Source: Marinobacter sp. THAF197a (lineage in GTDB: Bacteria; Pseudomonadota; Gammaproteobacteria; Pseudomonadales; Oleiphilaceae). From it: a stretch of DNA of 64,000 bases. How positions within the stretch are numbered: position 1 is the stretch's first letter; every line of letters starts with the position of its first letter. Location: NCBI RefSeq assembly GCF_009363275.1, contig NZ_CP045324.1:3596001-3660000 (forward strand). The letters are read 5' to 3'. This document shows, piece by piece, positions 44,030 through 51,228 of the stretch. The notes under the pieces were generated by a model. The model was not told where the DNA came from. It saw only the letters and a program-made list of their open reading frames with translations, and did no database searches. A program made the position numbers and the translations under genes.

Positions 44030-44494
44030 TCAGGGCAGGATCAGAGGCAGGCCGGAGTCTCTGGGCAGGCGATAGACGCCACCCAGGTTGTTCAGTTCAA
44101 TATTCAGCTGCCGGGTGTTCTGAATGACCGTGCTGTTGAGGCTGTTCTGGATCACGGTCATCCACCCCCCATTACCCGCAGCGCCAGACACCAGCTCCAG
44201 CCCCTGCAAGCCAGGAACGTTCGCGGACAGCACGGTTTCCATCTGGCTACTCCAGGCATTGGACACCGGGCGATTCAGGTCGGGAATCTGCAGTCTGTTG
44301 ACCACCAGGGTATCCCCATTGACCGCCACCACCTGCTCGAGGCCAATGGCAATCTCCAGGTTGTCCAGCACAAACCCGCCCCGCAATTCGGCCAGTTCGC
44401 TATCGCTGAGCGGAGGGGCTGACACCCGCATGTCGGACCAGGCGAGCGGCGCCACCAACAGAAAAACCAGGGATAGACCGGCACCCTTTCTCAT
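44030..44494 (-). CDS. Secreted partner protein with double-glycine-type leader, 154 aa
   Basis: A Sec signal peptide (MRKGAGLSLVFLLVAPLAWS) is followed at residues 29-40 by LSDSELAELRGG, an excellent match to the double-glycine leader consensus LSxxELxxIxGG that C39 peptidases cleave. The mature part ends with a curlin/Fap-like segment WMTVIQNSLNSTVIQN (Q116 to Q125) also found in the two structural genes upstream. The ATG at 44494 is used; an upstream frame start lies inside the peptidase gene. It starts 4 bp after the C39 peptidase stop, as last gene of the operon. Likely a minor fibre subunit, nucleator or anchor. Confidence 0.8.
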   Translation of the reverse strand: MRKGAGLSLVFLLVAPLAWSDMRVSAPPLSDSELAELRGGFVLDNLEIAIGLEQVVAVNGDTLVVNRLQIPDLNRPVSNAWSSQMETVLSANVPGLQGLELVSGAAGNGGWMTVIQNSLNSTVIQNTRQLNIELNNLGGVYRLPRDSGLPLILP

Positions 44495-44498
44495 GATC

Positions 44499-45191
44499 TC
44501 ACCACTCCTGTGTGCTGGGCCAATAGGGCAAGTTATGGCCAACACCCGGCCCCTTGAGACCTTTGAACAGCGGTGCCCGGGCCAGCCCCGGCCATTGGCC
44601 GTCTGCCAGGAAGCTGGACCGCCCCTGGTCCAGATGGCTACGAATCACGAACGCTGAGCCATCCCAGCTTTGCTCAAATTCAGCCCGACTGTAGGCCTTC
44701 AAACCCCGGGCGGGGTCTGCTACCAATACCTCGCGCTCACTGATGCCCCGAATAACCACAAAATGCCGGTAGCCCCCCAGGGTCACAAGAGCAATCACCG
44801 GCACCCGCACCTGCTCCCTCAGTCCACTCAGAGGCAGCCGGAATCCGTCGGCCTGATACCCCTCCGATTCCAGGTAGCGCTTCATATCGAGCATGGAAAA
44901 ACCTTCTCGCCGAACCTTGTCTTCATCGGCGACGGCCAGCATCCCGACGAACACCTCCTGTTCATTGACCGGGTGGTCATAGTGAAACGACAACAACGTG
45001 GCCAGCGCTGCAGAGCCACAGCTGAAATCGTACTGTTGCCGGAAAACATCCTGGTATCGCTGGTCCAGAAAACTGCTGACACTGACCTGTACATCGCCCC
45101 CGGGACCGGGAACCAACACGGTTCCGGCAAAAGCCGAAGGCCACAGCAGGGTCGCCAGAACACCCGTCATCAGCTGTCTTAATCCCGCCAT
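44499..45191 (-). CDS. Periplasmic C39-family cysteine peptidase (FapD-like)
   Basis: A 230-residue protein with its own signal peptide (cleavage near PSAFA-G). The C39 fold is clear: QQYDFSCGSAALATLL with catalytic C58 and oxyanion glutamine, GGYRHFVVIRG with H143, and VADPARG with D159. It lacks the ABC transporter membrane and ATPase domains that C39 peptidases of bacteriocin exporters carry, as in FapD of the Pseudomonas amyloid operon. GGAGG sits 8 bases before the ATG. It is encoded between two small proteins with double-glycine-like leaders, which are its likely substrates after Sec export. Confidence 0.87.
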   Translation of the reverse strand: MAGLRQLMTGVLATLLWPSAFAGTVLVPGPGGDVQVSVSSFLDQRYQDVFRQQYDFSCGSAALATLLSFHYDHPVNEQEVFVGMLAVADEDKVRREGFSMLDMKRYLESEGYQADGFRLPLSGLREQVRVPVIALVTLGGYRHFVVIRGISEREVLVADPARGLKAYSRAEFEQSWDGSAFVIRSHLDQGRSSFLADGQWPGLARAPLFKGLKGPGVGHNLPYWPSTQEW

Positions 45192-45206
45192 GGCCCGCCT
45201 CCGGTT

Positions 45207-45542
45207 TCAATGGTTGATGAGTATGTTGATCTGGGTACTGTCCTGTATGACTACCTGATTACCACTGTTCTGAATCACCGTGGCGACGCCGTTCATATTG
45301 TCGAAGGCGTGGTCGCTGATCCGGTTGTCGCCGGTAATGACCGGGCCGGACAATACGTTGCCACTAACCAGCCCATTTTGCTGGGTTTCGTTCAGCTGCC
45401 ATTGCATGGAGATGCCCTGGCGACCGCTGGCGGAATCCAGCTGTTCGGCACTCAGTGGTTCTACGTCAGGCCAGTCACCCGCGTTCGCCGTTATGGCAAA
45501 CAGGCTGCCCAGCACCAGTAAAAGCGTGACGCACCTTGTCAT
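45207..45542 (-). CDS. Secreted partner protein with leader-like motif, 111 aa
   Basis: A Sec signal peptide (MTRCVTLLLVLGSLFAITANA) is followed by LSAEQLDSASGR at residues 30-41, a relaxed version of the double-glycine leader (GR instead of GG). The C terminus carries GVATVIQNSGNQVVIQ (Q91 to Q100), an amyloid-like strand-turn-strand motif. GGGAG lies about 8 bases before the ATG. It lies 60 bp after the repeat protein gene and 15 bp before the peptidase. Likely a minor fibre component. Confidence 0.8.
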   Translation of the reverse strand: MTRCVTLLLVLGSLFAITANAGDWPDVEPLSAEQLDSASGRQGISMQWQLNETQQNGLVSGNVLSGPVITGDNRISDHAFDNMNGVATVIQNSGNQVVIQDSTQINILINH

Positions 45543-45602
45543 GACACATCTCCCGACAACACAGGGCTGCCCGGTTCAACACCCGGAGCAGCCCTGATTG
45601 CC

Positions 45603-46694
45603 TCAGTTGGTGCCACCACCCGCGTTGAGGTTGGACATCACACTGACGTTGGCCTGAGTCACGCTACCCACGCCCGCGTTCTGGGCGAAGGCTCCGACAC
45701 CAGTGAAGTTAGCGGAGCCACCGGAAATCTCATTTGAGGCCCGGGTATCCACATAGGAGCTTTCACCGTTAGCACTGCCGTAGGTGACGTTGGTCCCCGA
45801 TACAGAGCCATTGAGCTCGGCATCGTTCATGAACACTTCCAGGGACAGATTCAGCGTGGTGGTGCTGTTATCTGAATTGTCGCTGCTGTCGGTGTTGTAG
45901 GAATCAGTGGCGTTGGTGGAGTTATCGGAACTGTCACTGTTGCCACTGTCAGCAATTTTGAACGAATCGCTGATGTTAGTGCTGTTGTCGGAATTGTCAG
46001 AGTTATCGGAGTTATCCGAATTGTCTGAATGATCCGAGTTATCGGTGTTACCGCTGTCGGCGATCTTGAAGGAATCGCTCACGTTGGTGCTGTTGTCCGA
46101 GTTGTCGCTGTTATCCGAGTTATCGGAGTTGTCTGACATGTCGTTACCACTGTCCGCGACTTTGAACGAGTCGCTGACATTGGTGCTGTTGTCCGAGTTA
46201 TCGGAGTTATCTGACATGTCGTTGCCGCTGTCTGCGATCTTGAACGAATCGCTGACATTGGTGCTGTTATCCGAATTGTCGGAGTTGTCTGAGTTATCAG
46301 ACGCATCGGTATTGCCGCTATCGGCAATCTTGAAGGCGTCGGCAACATTGGTGCTGTTATCCGAATTATCCGAGTTATCGGAATTATTGGAGTTATCCGA
46401 ATTGTTCGAATTATCGGAGTTGTTGGAATTATCCGACATGTTGTTGCCACTATCGGCAATCTTGAACGAATCAGACACATCGGTGCTGTTGTCTGAATTG
46501 TTCGAGTTATCGGAGTTGTCGGTGGAGTTGTCGTTACCGGAATCCGTGTTTCCGGAATAATTGGTGTTGGCAGAGGAATTGTCATTGGCGTTGTTGTTGG
46601 GGTCGCCGTCTCCTCCCTGTTGTGCCATAGCGTAACCGGAGATACCCATGCTCATGGCGATGGCAGCTGCTAGCAGACTTTTCTTGGTATTCAT
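45603..46694 (-). CDS. Secreted Asn/Asp/Ser repeat protein, putative functional amyloid or adhesin
   Basis: A 363-residue protein. A signal peptide (MNTKKSLLAAAIAMSMGISG, cleavage after YAMA) leads into a low-complexity N/D/S/G region holding six near-identical 15-residue units of the form STNVSDSFKIADSGN (residues 70-84, 114-128, 144-158, 170-184, 202-216, 238-252) and a seventh degenerate one. Linkers of 11-29 residues built from DNS triplets separate them. A C-terminal domain (about 280-363) ends with FAQNAGVGSVTQ, the motif shared with the two partner proteins. Regular units and variable linkers recall FapC. The ATG at 46694 follows AAAGGA; the longer frame (from 46781) overlaps the promoter. 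First gene of the operon. Confidence 0.85.
   Translation of the reverse strand: MNTKKSLLAAAIAMSMGISGYAMAQQGGDGDPNNNANDNSSANTNYSGNTDSGNDNSTDNSDNSNNSDNSTDVSDSFKIADSGNNMSDNSNNSDNSNNSDNSNNSDNSDNSDNSTNVADAFKIADSGNTDASDNSDNSDNSDNSTNVSDSFKIADSGNDMSDNSDNSDNSTNVSDSFKVADSGNDMSDNSDNSDNSDNSDNSTNVSDSFKIADSGNTDNSDHSDNSDNSDNSDNSDNSTNISDSFKIADSGNSDSSDNSTNATDSYNTDSSDNSDNSTTTLNLSLEVFMNDAELNGSVSGTNVTYGSANGESSYVDTRASNEISGGSANFTGVGAFAQNAGVGSVTQANVSVMSNLNAGGGTN
45876..46487 (-). repeat. In-frame tandem repeats coding for the 15-residue units and DNS linkers
   Basis: The DNA is periodic at 9 bp in the linkers (TCN-GAY-AAY codons) and contains six copies of a 45-bp unit. Synonymous codons vary between copies, so the protein sequence is held more tightly than the DNA. 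Copy-number change by slippage would stay in frame. Confidence 0.85.
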
Positions 46695-46788
46695 GATGTC
46701 ATTTCCTTTGAGTTTGTTGGCTTTTAGGAATCCGACCCAACCCGCCAGCAACCGGGTAAGCCAAGGTCCAGACCCGCTCATGTATTGG

Positions 46789-46805
46789 AGCGATTACCGT
46801 GCCAA
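46789..46805 (-). promoter_or_regulatory. Sigma-54-type promoter of the amyloid-like operon
   Basis: On the minus strand the site reads TTGGCACGGTAATCGCT: the -24 element TTGGCACG is perfect, and GG and GC are exactly 10 bases apart, as sigma-54 requires; the -12 element is TCGC instead of TTGC. Transcription would start about 84 bp before the ATG of the repeat protein. Confidence 0.65.
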
Positions 46806-46823
46806 CCTTACCCAGCAGCCATT

Positions 46824-46844
46824 ATCTATCTGACTCATATAGAT
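46824..46844. promoter_or_regulatory. Inverted repeat upstream of the sigma-54-type promoter
   Basis: ATCTAT and ATAGAT are separated by 9 bases, about 20 bp upstream of the -24 box. It could bind a regulator, although it is closer than most enhancer sites. Confidence 0.3.
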
Positions 46845-46985
46845 TTTTAGGAGTAATGCTGCTCGGCACCAGAGCGAACACCAGGACGACCTGTTCCATT
46901 ACTGAAACAGCAGGTTTTAACGACACTTGGACAAACGAAAAAGAAAGGCGGGGAATCAGGCAGATAGCCAAAAATCAGACGTGTT

Positions 46986-47023
46986 AAAAAACAAAACCCC
47001 GCAAAGCAAAAGCCTTGCGGGGT
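46986..47023 (-). terminator. Terminator of isocitrate lyase gene
   Basis: On the minus strand a 9-bp stem (47015-47023 with 46996-47004) is followed by a T-rich run. It lies 53 bp past the aceA stop. Confidence 0.88.
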
Positions 47024-47075
47024 CTCTGGTAGCTGGCAGGCACCGCGTGCCTGCCGGACAACCGGAACCGGTCGA

Positions 47076-48668
47076 TTAACCGAACTGGTTCATGGTGTTG
47101 TCTTTACCACCGGCCTTCAGAGCCGCTTCACCAGCGAAGAACTCTTTGTGGTCATCACCGATGTTGGAACCGGCCATGTCCTGGTGCTTCACAGTGGCGA
47201 TGCCCTGACGGATTTCCTTGCGCTGAACACCTTCAACGTACGCCAGCATGCCTTCGTCACCGAAGTAGCCCTTGGCCAGGTTGTCGGTAGACAGAGCCGC
47301 AGTGTGGTACGTCGGCAGGGTGATCAGGTGGTGGAACACACCCGCTTCACGGGACGCATCACGCTGGAAGTTACGGCACCACTCGTCAGCCAGCTGGCCC
47401 AGCTCAGTGTTGTCGTACTCGGCGCTCATCAGCTTGGCGCGGTCGTAAGCAGATACATCCTTGCCTTCTTCCTTCATGGCATCGAATACCTGCTGACGGA
47501 AGTTCAGGGTCCAGTTGAAGGACGGGCTGTTGTTGTAAACCAGCTTGGCGTCGGGCACTACTTCCTTGATGCGGTTAACCATGGCAGCGATCTGACCAAC
47601 GTGCGGCTTCTCGGTTTCGATCCACAGCATGTCTGCGCCGTTCTGCAGGCTGGTGATACAGTCCAGAACAACACGGTCTTCGCCAGAGCCCGGCTTGAAG
47701 CAGAACAGGCCAGAGGCCAGACGCTTCGGCTTCAGCAGCTTGCCGTTGGACTTGATCACAACGTCGCCGTTCTCGATCTGGGAAGCGTCTTCGATGTACT
47801 CGCCGTCCAGGAAGCTGTTGTACTGGTCGCCCAGGTCACCCGGCTCGTTGGTAACAGCGATCTGCTTGGTCAGGCCAGCACCCAGGGAGTCAGTACGGGC
47901 AACGATCACGCCGTCGTCCACACCCAGTTCCAGGAACGCCAGACGAACCGCGTTGATCTTGGACAGGAAGTCGGCGTGCGGAACGGTTACTTTACCGTCC
48001 TGGTGGCCACACTGCTTCTCGTCAGATACCTGGTTTTCGATCTGGATACAGCAAGCACCGGCTTCAATCATCTGCTTGGCCAGCAGGTAGGTTGCTTCGG
48101 CATTACCGAAACCAGCGTCGATGTCAGCAATGATCGGCACAACGTGAGTTTCGTGGTTGTCGATCTGCTTGATCAGCTCAGCGGCCTTGGCGCTGTCGCC
48201 AGCGTTTTCAGCTTCTTCCAGGGCACGGAACAGGTGGTTCAGTTCCCATGCGTCAGCCTGGCGCAGGAAGGTGTACAGTTCTTCGATCAGGCCAGAAACC
48301 GCAGTCTTCTCGTGCATGGACTGGTCAGGCAGCGGGCCGAACTCAGAACGCAGGGCAGCAACCATCCAGCCAGACAGGTACAGGTAGCGACGCTTGGTGG
48401 TACCGAAGTGCTTCTTGATGGAGATCAGCTTCTGCTGGCCGATGAAACCGTGCCAGCAACCCAGGGACTGAGTGTACTGGGAAGAATCGGCATCGTAAGC
48501 AGCCATGTCTTCACGCATGATCTTGGCGGTGTACTTGGCGATGTCCAGACCAGTCTTGAATTTGTTCTGGGCGCGCATGCGGGCAGCGTGCTTCGGGTTG
48601 ATGGCATTCCAGGTCGGGTTCTGCTTCAGAATCGAAGCGATTTGGTCGACGTCTTGTGCGTAGGGCAT
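47076..48668 (-). CDS. aceA: Isocitrate lyase
   Basis: A 530-residue glyoxylate-shunt enzyme that splits isocitrate into glyoxylate and succinate, needed for growth on acetate, fatty acids or alkanes. The catalytic loop is EKQCGHQDGKV; IADIDAGFGN, MLWIETEKPHV and YNNSPSFNW are conserved. The length of about 530 residues matches the longer form found in Pseudomonas and Acinetobacter. The ATG at 48668 follows AAAGGA; the frame continues 10 codons upstream. Monocistronic, with its own terminator. Confidence 0.96.
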   Translation of the reverse strand: MPYAQDVDQIASILKQNPTWNAINPKHAARMRAQNKFKTGLDIAKYTAKIMREDMAAYDADSSQYTQSLGCWHGFIGQQKLISIKKHFGTTKRRYLYLSGWMVAALRSEFGPLPDQSMHEKTAVSGLIEELYTFLRQADAWELNHLFRALEEAENAGDSAKAAELIKQIDNHETHVVPIIADIDAGFGNAEATYLLAKQMIEAGACCIQIENQVSDEKQCGHQDGKVTVPHADFLSKINAVRLAFLELGVDDGVIVARTDSLGAGLTKQIAVTNEPGDLGDQYNSFLDGEYIEDASQIENGDVVIKSNGKLLKPKRLASGLFCFKPGSGEDRVVLDCITSLQNGADMLWIETEKPHVGQIAAMVNRIKEVVPDAKLVYNNSPSFNWTLNFRQQVFDAMKEEGKDVSAYDRAKLMSAEYDNTELGQLADEWCRNFQRDASREAGVFHHLITLPTYHTAALSTDNLAKGYFGDEGMLAYVEGVQRKEIRQGIATVKHQDMAGSNIGDDHKEFFAGEAALKAGGKDNTMNQFG

Positions 48669-48977
48669 GATCTCTATCCTTTCTACGTTTATGTTCAAAA
48701 GGGTCGGAAACGCTGCTGCCAGCAGCTTCCGGAGCCAGCCACCTGCTTATACAACCCGGCAGGGGATGACGTTGGGCGTAACTGTAGTGCTTTCCGATTT
48801 ATAATTGAAATTTATATGGTGTATTTTCGGCATTTTTCTGGTGAATACCAAAAATGGATAAGCCGGTAGACCAGAGCCGTTCTTGAGCCCGGTCATTTTG
48901 GCCACGCTATAACATGCTATGATTCAGCCACTTGATTAATATCACGCCCCCGCGACGACGGGTAACAGAGGTATCCG
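48669..48977. other. Divergent intergenic region aceA / DUF1538 gene
   Basis: About 309 bp. On the right it holds an extended -10 promoter for the ion-transport operon. The middle is AT-rich (TTTATAATTGAAATTTATATGG) and may carry the aceA promoter. No gene or RNA was seen. Confidence 0.55.
48915..48923 (+). promoter_or_regulatory. Extended -10 promoter of the DUF1538 operon
   Basis: TGCTATGAT matches the extended -10 pattern TGnTATnAT, about 55 bp before the GTG start; a second box, TATAAC, lies 5 bp upstream. Confidence 0.5.
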
Positions 48978-50465
48978 GTGTTCTACATCCGCGCTTTCGG
49001 CCACTCGCTGCTGCACGCACTGAAGAATCTGTTTCCGATTATTGCGGTGGTTGTGTTCTTCCAGTTGGTCGTACTTCAGCAGATGCCGGACAATACACTC
49101 AGCATGGCCATTGGTCTCCTGATTGTTGCTGCCGGTGTCGCCCTGTTCCTTCAGGGCCTTGAGCTGTCGATTTTCCCGGTGGGCAAAAGCCTTTCCAACC
49201 AGTTTGCCAAGCGGGGGTCGGTACCTATCCTGCTCTCGTTTGGTTTCGCCATGGGTTTCTCCGCCGTGGTGGCAGAGCCCGCCCTGATTGCCGTAGCCCA
49301 ACAGGCCCAGGAGATCAGCGAAGGCAAGATTGACGCTCTCACCCTCCGGCTTCTGGTCGCCACGTCGGTTGGCGTGGTGATCGCCCTCGGCGTGTTCCGG
49401 ACCATCTTCGGCTACCCGCTGCACTGGTTCATGATCGTCGGTTACATCACCGTGGTCATCGTCACCTGGTTCGCTCCGGAAGAAATTGTCGGGCTGGCCT
49501 ACGACTCCGGTGGAGTCACCACCAACATTGTTACCGTGCCGCTTATTGCTGCCCTGGGCATCGGCCTGGCCGCTTCCATTCGGGGCCGCAACCCGCTCAC
49601 CGATGGCTTTGGCCTGGTGGCCCTAGCGGTCATGGTGCCCATGATTACCGTGCAACTCTACGGCATCGTGGTTTACAGCGGCGGCGTATCCGACGAAGCG
49701 GGCCCCATACTCCTGCAGGACGAAGGCGAAGCCATCTCCGGCGCCCTGAAAATGCTGTTGGAACTGGCGGAGATGTTCAGGGACGTGCTGCCCATCATCC
49801 TGACCATTCTGTTCTTCCAGTACATCGTCCTGCGCCGGGGTCTGTCCAATCCGCCGAAGATTCTGTTTGGTTTTCTGCTGGTTATTCTGGGCCTATATGC
49901 CTTTGTCGTCGGCCTCAAGATGGGCCTGTTCCCCATTGGCACCAGCATGGCGGAACAGCTGATCGCACTGGAACGCTTCGGTTTCATTTACCTGTTCGCC
50001 TTTATGATCGGATTTGCCACCACCATGGCCGAGCCGGCCCTGCTGGCCGTGGGCAAACAGGCCGAAGAAGCCGCCTCCGGGCGAATCAACGGCAATGCCA
50101 TCCGCATTCTGGTTGCCCTGGGCGTGGCGGTTGGCATCAGCATCGGGGTGCACCGGATCATTGTTGGCGGCTCCATGCATTACTACATTATGGGTGGCTA
50201 CACGGTGGTCATCATCCTGACCGCCCTGGCCCCGAAATATATCGTGGCCCTGGCCTACGATCTTGGCGGGGTCACCACCTCCGAGGTGACCGTGCCACTG
50301 GTGACCGCCCTCGGCATTGGCCTGGCCACCAATATCGAGGGCCGGAGTGTGTTGATTGATGGCTTCGGCCTGATTGCTTTCGCTTCTATCTTTCCTATTG
50401 TTACCGTGATGCTCTACGCCATTGTCATGCAATGGCGGGCAGACCGCAGAGAGGTGCACACATGA
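48978..50465 (+). CDS. Tandem DUF1538 membrane protein (putative transporter)
   Basis: A 495-residue protein beginning at a GTG behind AGAGGT. It is an internal duplication: each half (about 1-240 and 260-490) begins with an inverted pattern of LFPIIAVVVFFQ / VLPIILTILFFQ and contains M-G-F-x-x-x-x-A-E-P-A-L and L-A-Y-D-x-G-G-V-T-T (twice, AYDSGGVTTNIVTVPL and AYDLGGVTTSEVTVPL). About 12-14 membrane helices in total. DUF1538 has no established function; the inverted-looking repeat and conserved polar membrane motifs suggest an ion transporter. Overlaps the PII-like gene by ATGA. Confidence 0.88.
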   Translation: MFYIRAFGHSLLHALKNLFPIIAVVVFFQLVVLQQMPDNTLSMAIGLLIVAAGVALFLQGLELSIFPVGKSLSNQFAKRGSVPILLSFGFAMGFSAVVAEPALIAVAQQAQEISEGKIDALTLRLLVATSVGVVIALGVFRTIFGYPLHWFMIVGYITVVIVTWFAPEEIVGLAYDSGGVTTNIVTVPLIAALGIGLAASIRGRNPLTDGFGLVALAVMVPMITVQLYGIVVYSGGVSDEAGPILLQDEGEAISGALKMLLELAEMFRDVLPIILTILFFQYIVLRRGLSNPPKILFGFLLVILGLYAFVVGLKMGLFPIGTSMAEQLIALERFGFIYLFAFMIGFATTMAEPALLAVGKQAEEAASGRINGNAIRILVALGVAVGISIGVHRIIVGGSMHYYIMGGYTVVIILTALAPKYIVALAYDLGGVTTSEVTVPLVTALGIGLATNIEGRSVLIDGFGLIAFASIFPIVTVMLYAIVMQWRADRREVHT

Positions 50466-50812
50466 AGTTTTCCGTTCTAGTCGCCATCGTTCCGGAAGAG
50501 CAGGAACAGGAATGCATAGATGCCGCCCGCGATCTGGGCGCCGGCGGCATTACCGTACTTTCCGGTCGGGGTATCAGCAACACAGCCAAGAAGACCTTCT
50601 TTGGCCTGACCTACGACGGCAGCCAGAGTGTGCTGGTGATGGTTCTGGAAAAGGGCCTGTCCTTGCAGATACTCAAATCCATTCAAAAACTTTTGATGCC
50701 GGCGGAAAACGATTCCCAGGGACTGGTATTCACTCTGCCGCTGGAACACCTGGGCGGCATTGATATGTCCCAGTTCCAGAAGTTTGAACAGCATCTAAAA
50801 GAAAATATCTAA
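50462..50812 (+). CDS. PII-like signalling protein (first copy)
   Basis: A 116-residue protein with the ferredoxin-like PII layout: VLVAIVPEEQEQECIDAARD, GAGGITVLSGRGI, a T-loop-like segment around SNTAKKTFFGLTYDG, and the C-terminal QGLVFTLPLEHLGGI. The ATG overlaps the DUF1538 stop, so the two are translationally coupled and the protein probably controls that transporter by binding a nucleotide or other small effector, as GlnK controls AmtB. The uridylylation tyrosine of GlnB is not evident. Confidence 0.82.
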   Translation: MKFSVLVAIVPEEQEQECIDAARDLGAGGITVLSGRGISNTAKKTFFGLTYDGSQSVLVMVLEKGLSLQILKSIQKLLMPAENDSQGLVFTLPLEHLGGIDMSQFQKFEQHLKENI

Positions 50813-50824
50813 GGAGCACCGGAG

Positions 50825-51214
50825 ATGAAACTGGTCAAAGAGGTCATGGTTACCGACGTGGTTTGTGTTTCCCCCTTCGCCAAGCTGCGGGAAGCCCTGA
50901 GCCTGATGAAGAAACATAACGTGAAATCCCTGGTGGTCGAAAAACAACACCCAAATGATGCCTACGGCCTTATTACCTACACCAATGTGCTCAAGACCGT
51001 TGTCGCCGAAGAAGGTGACATTGACCTACTGAACGTTTATGACGCCTGCGCCAAGCCAGCAATCTCGGTTGGGAAAAGTCTCGCTGTTCGCCAGGTCGCC
51101 AGCCTGATGACCGAACACCGGGTAAAACGCATCCTGGTACTGGAGGACAATGACCTGCTGGGCTTTGTCACCATGGACGACATTATGGCGGTGTTGCTTG
51201 AGCAGGTTGAGTAA
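50825..51214 (+). CDS. CBS-domain pair protein
   Basis: A 129-residue stand-alone CBS pair: VKEVMVTDVVCVSPFAKLRE, SLVVEKQHPNDAYGLIT, KPAISVGKSLAVRQVASLM and RILVLEDNDLLGFVTMDDI. CBS pairs bind adenosine nucleotides and regulate channels or enzymes. It starts 12 bp after the PII-like gene and is followed 14 bp later by the antiporter, so it looks like a second regulatory subunit of the same transport unit. Confidence 0.88.
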   Translation: MKLVKEVMVTDVVCVSPFAKLREALSLMKKHNVKSLVVEKQHPNDAYGLITYTNVLKTVVAEEGDIDLLNVYDACAKPAISVGKSLAVRQVASLMTEHRVKRILVLEDNDLLGFVTMDDIMAVLLEQVE

Positions 51215-51228
51215 CCGGTCCCCTTACT

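Noticed and set aside
45876..46487. CRISPR-like array
   Set aside because: The repeats are in frame, coding, separated by low-complexity linkers rather than unique spacers, and no cas genes are near.
46045..46560. Long open frame on the plus strand rich in Leu-Ser-Glu across the repeat gene
   Set aside because: It is the mirror of the 9-bp DNS repeat on the minus strand; it has no ribosome site, signal or family character, and the minus-strand frame has a signal peptide and operon context.
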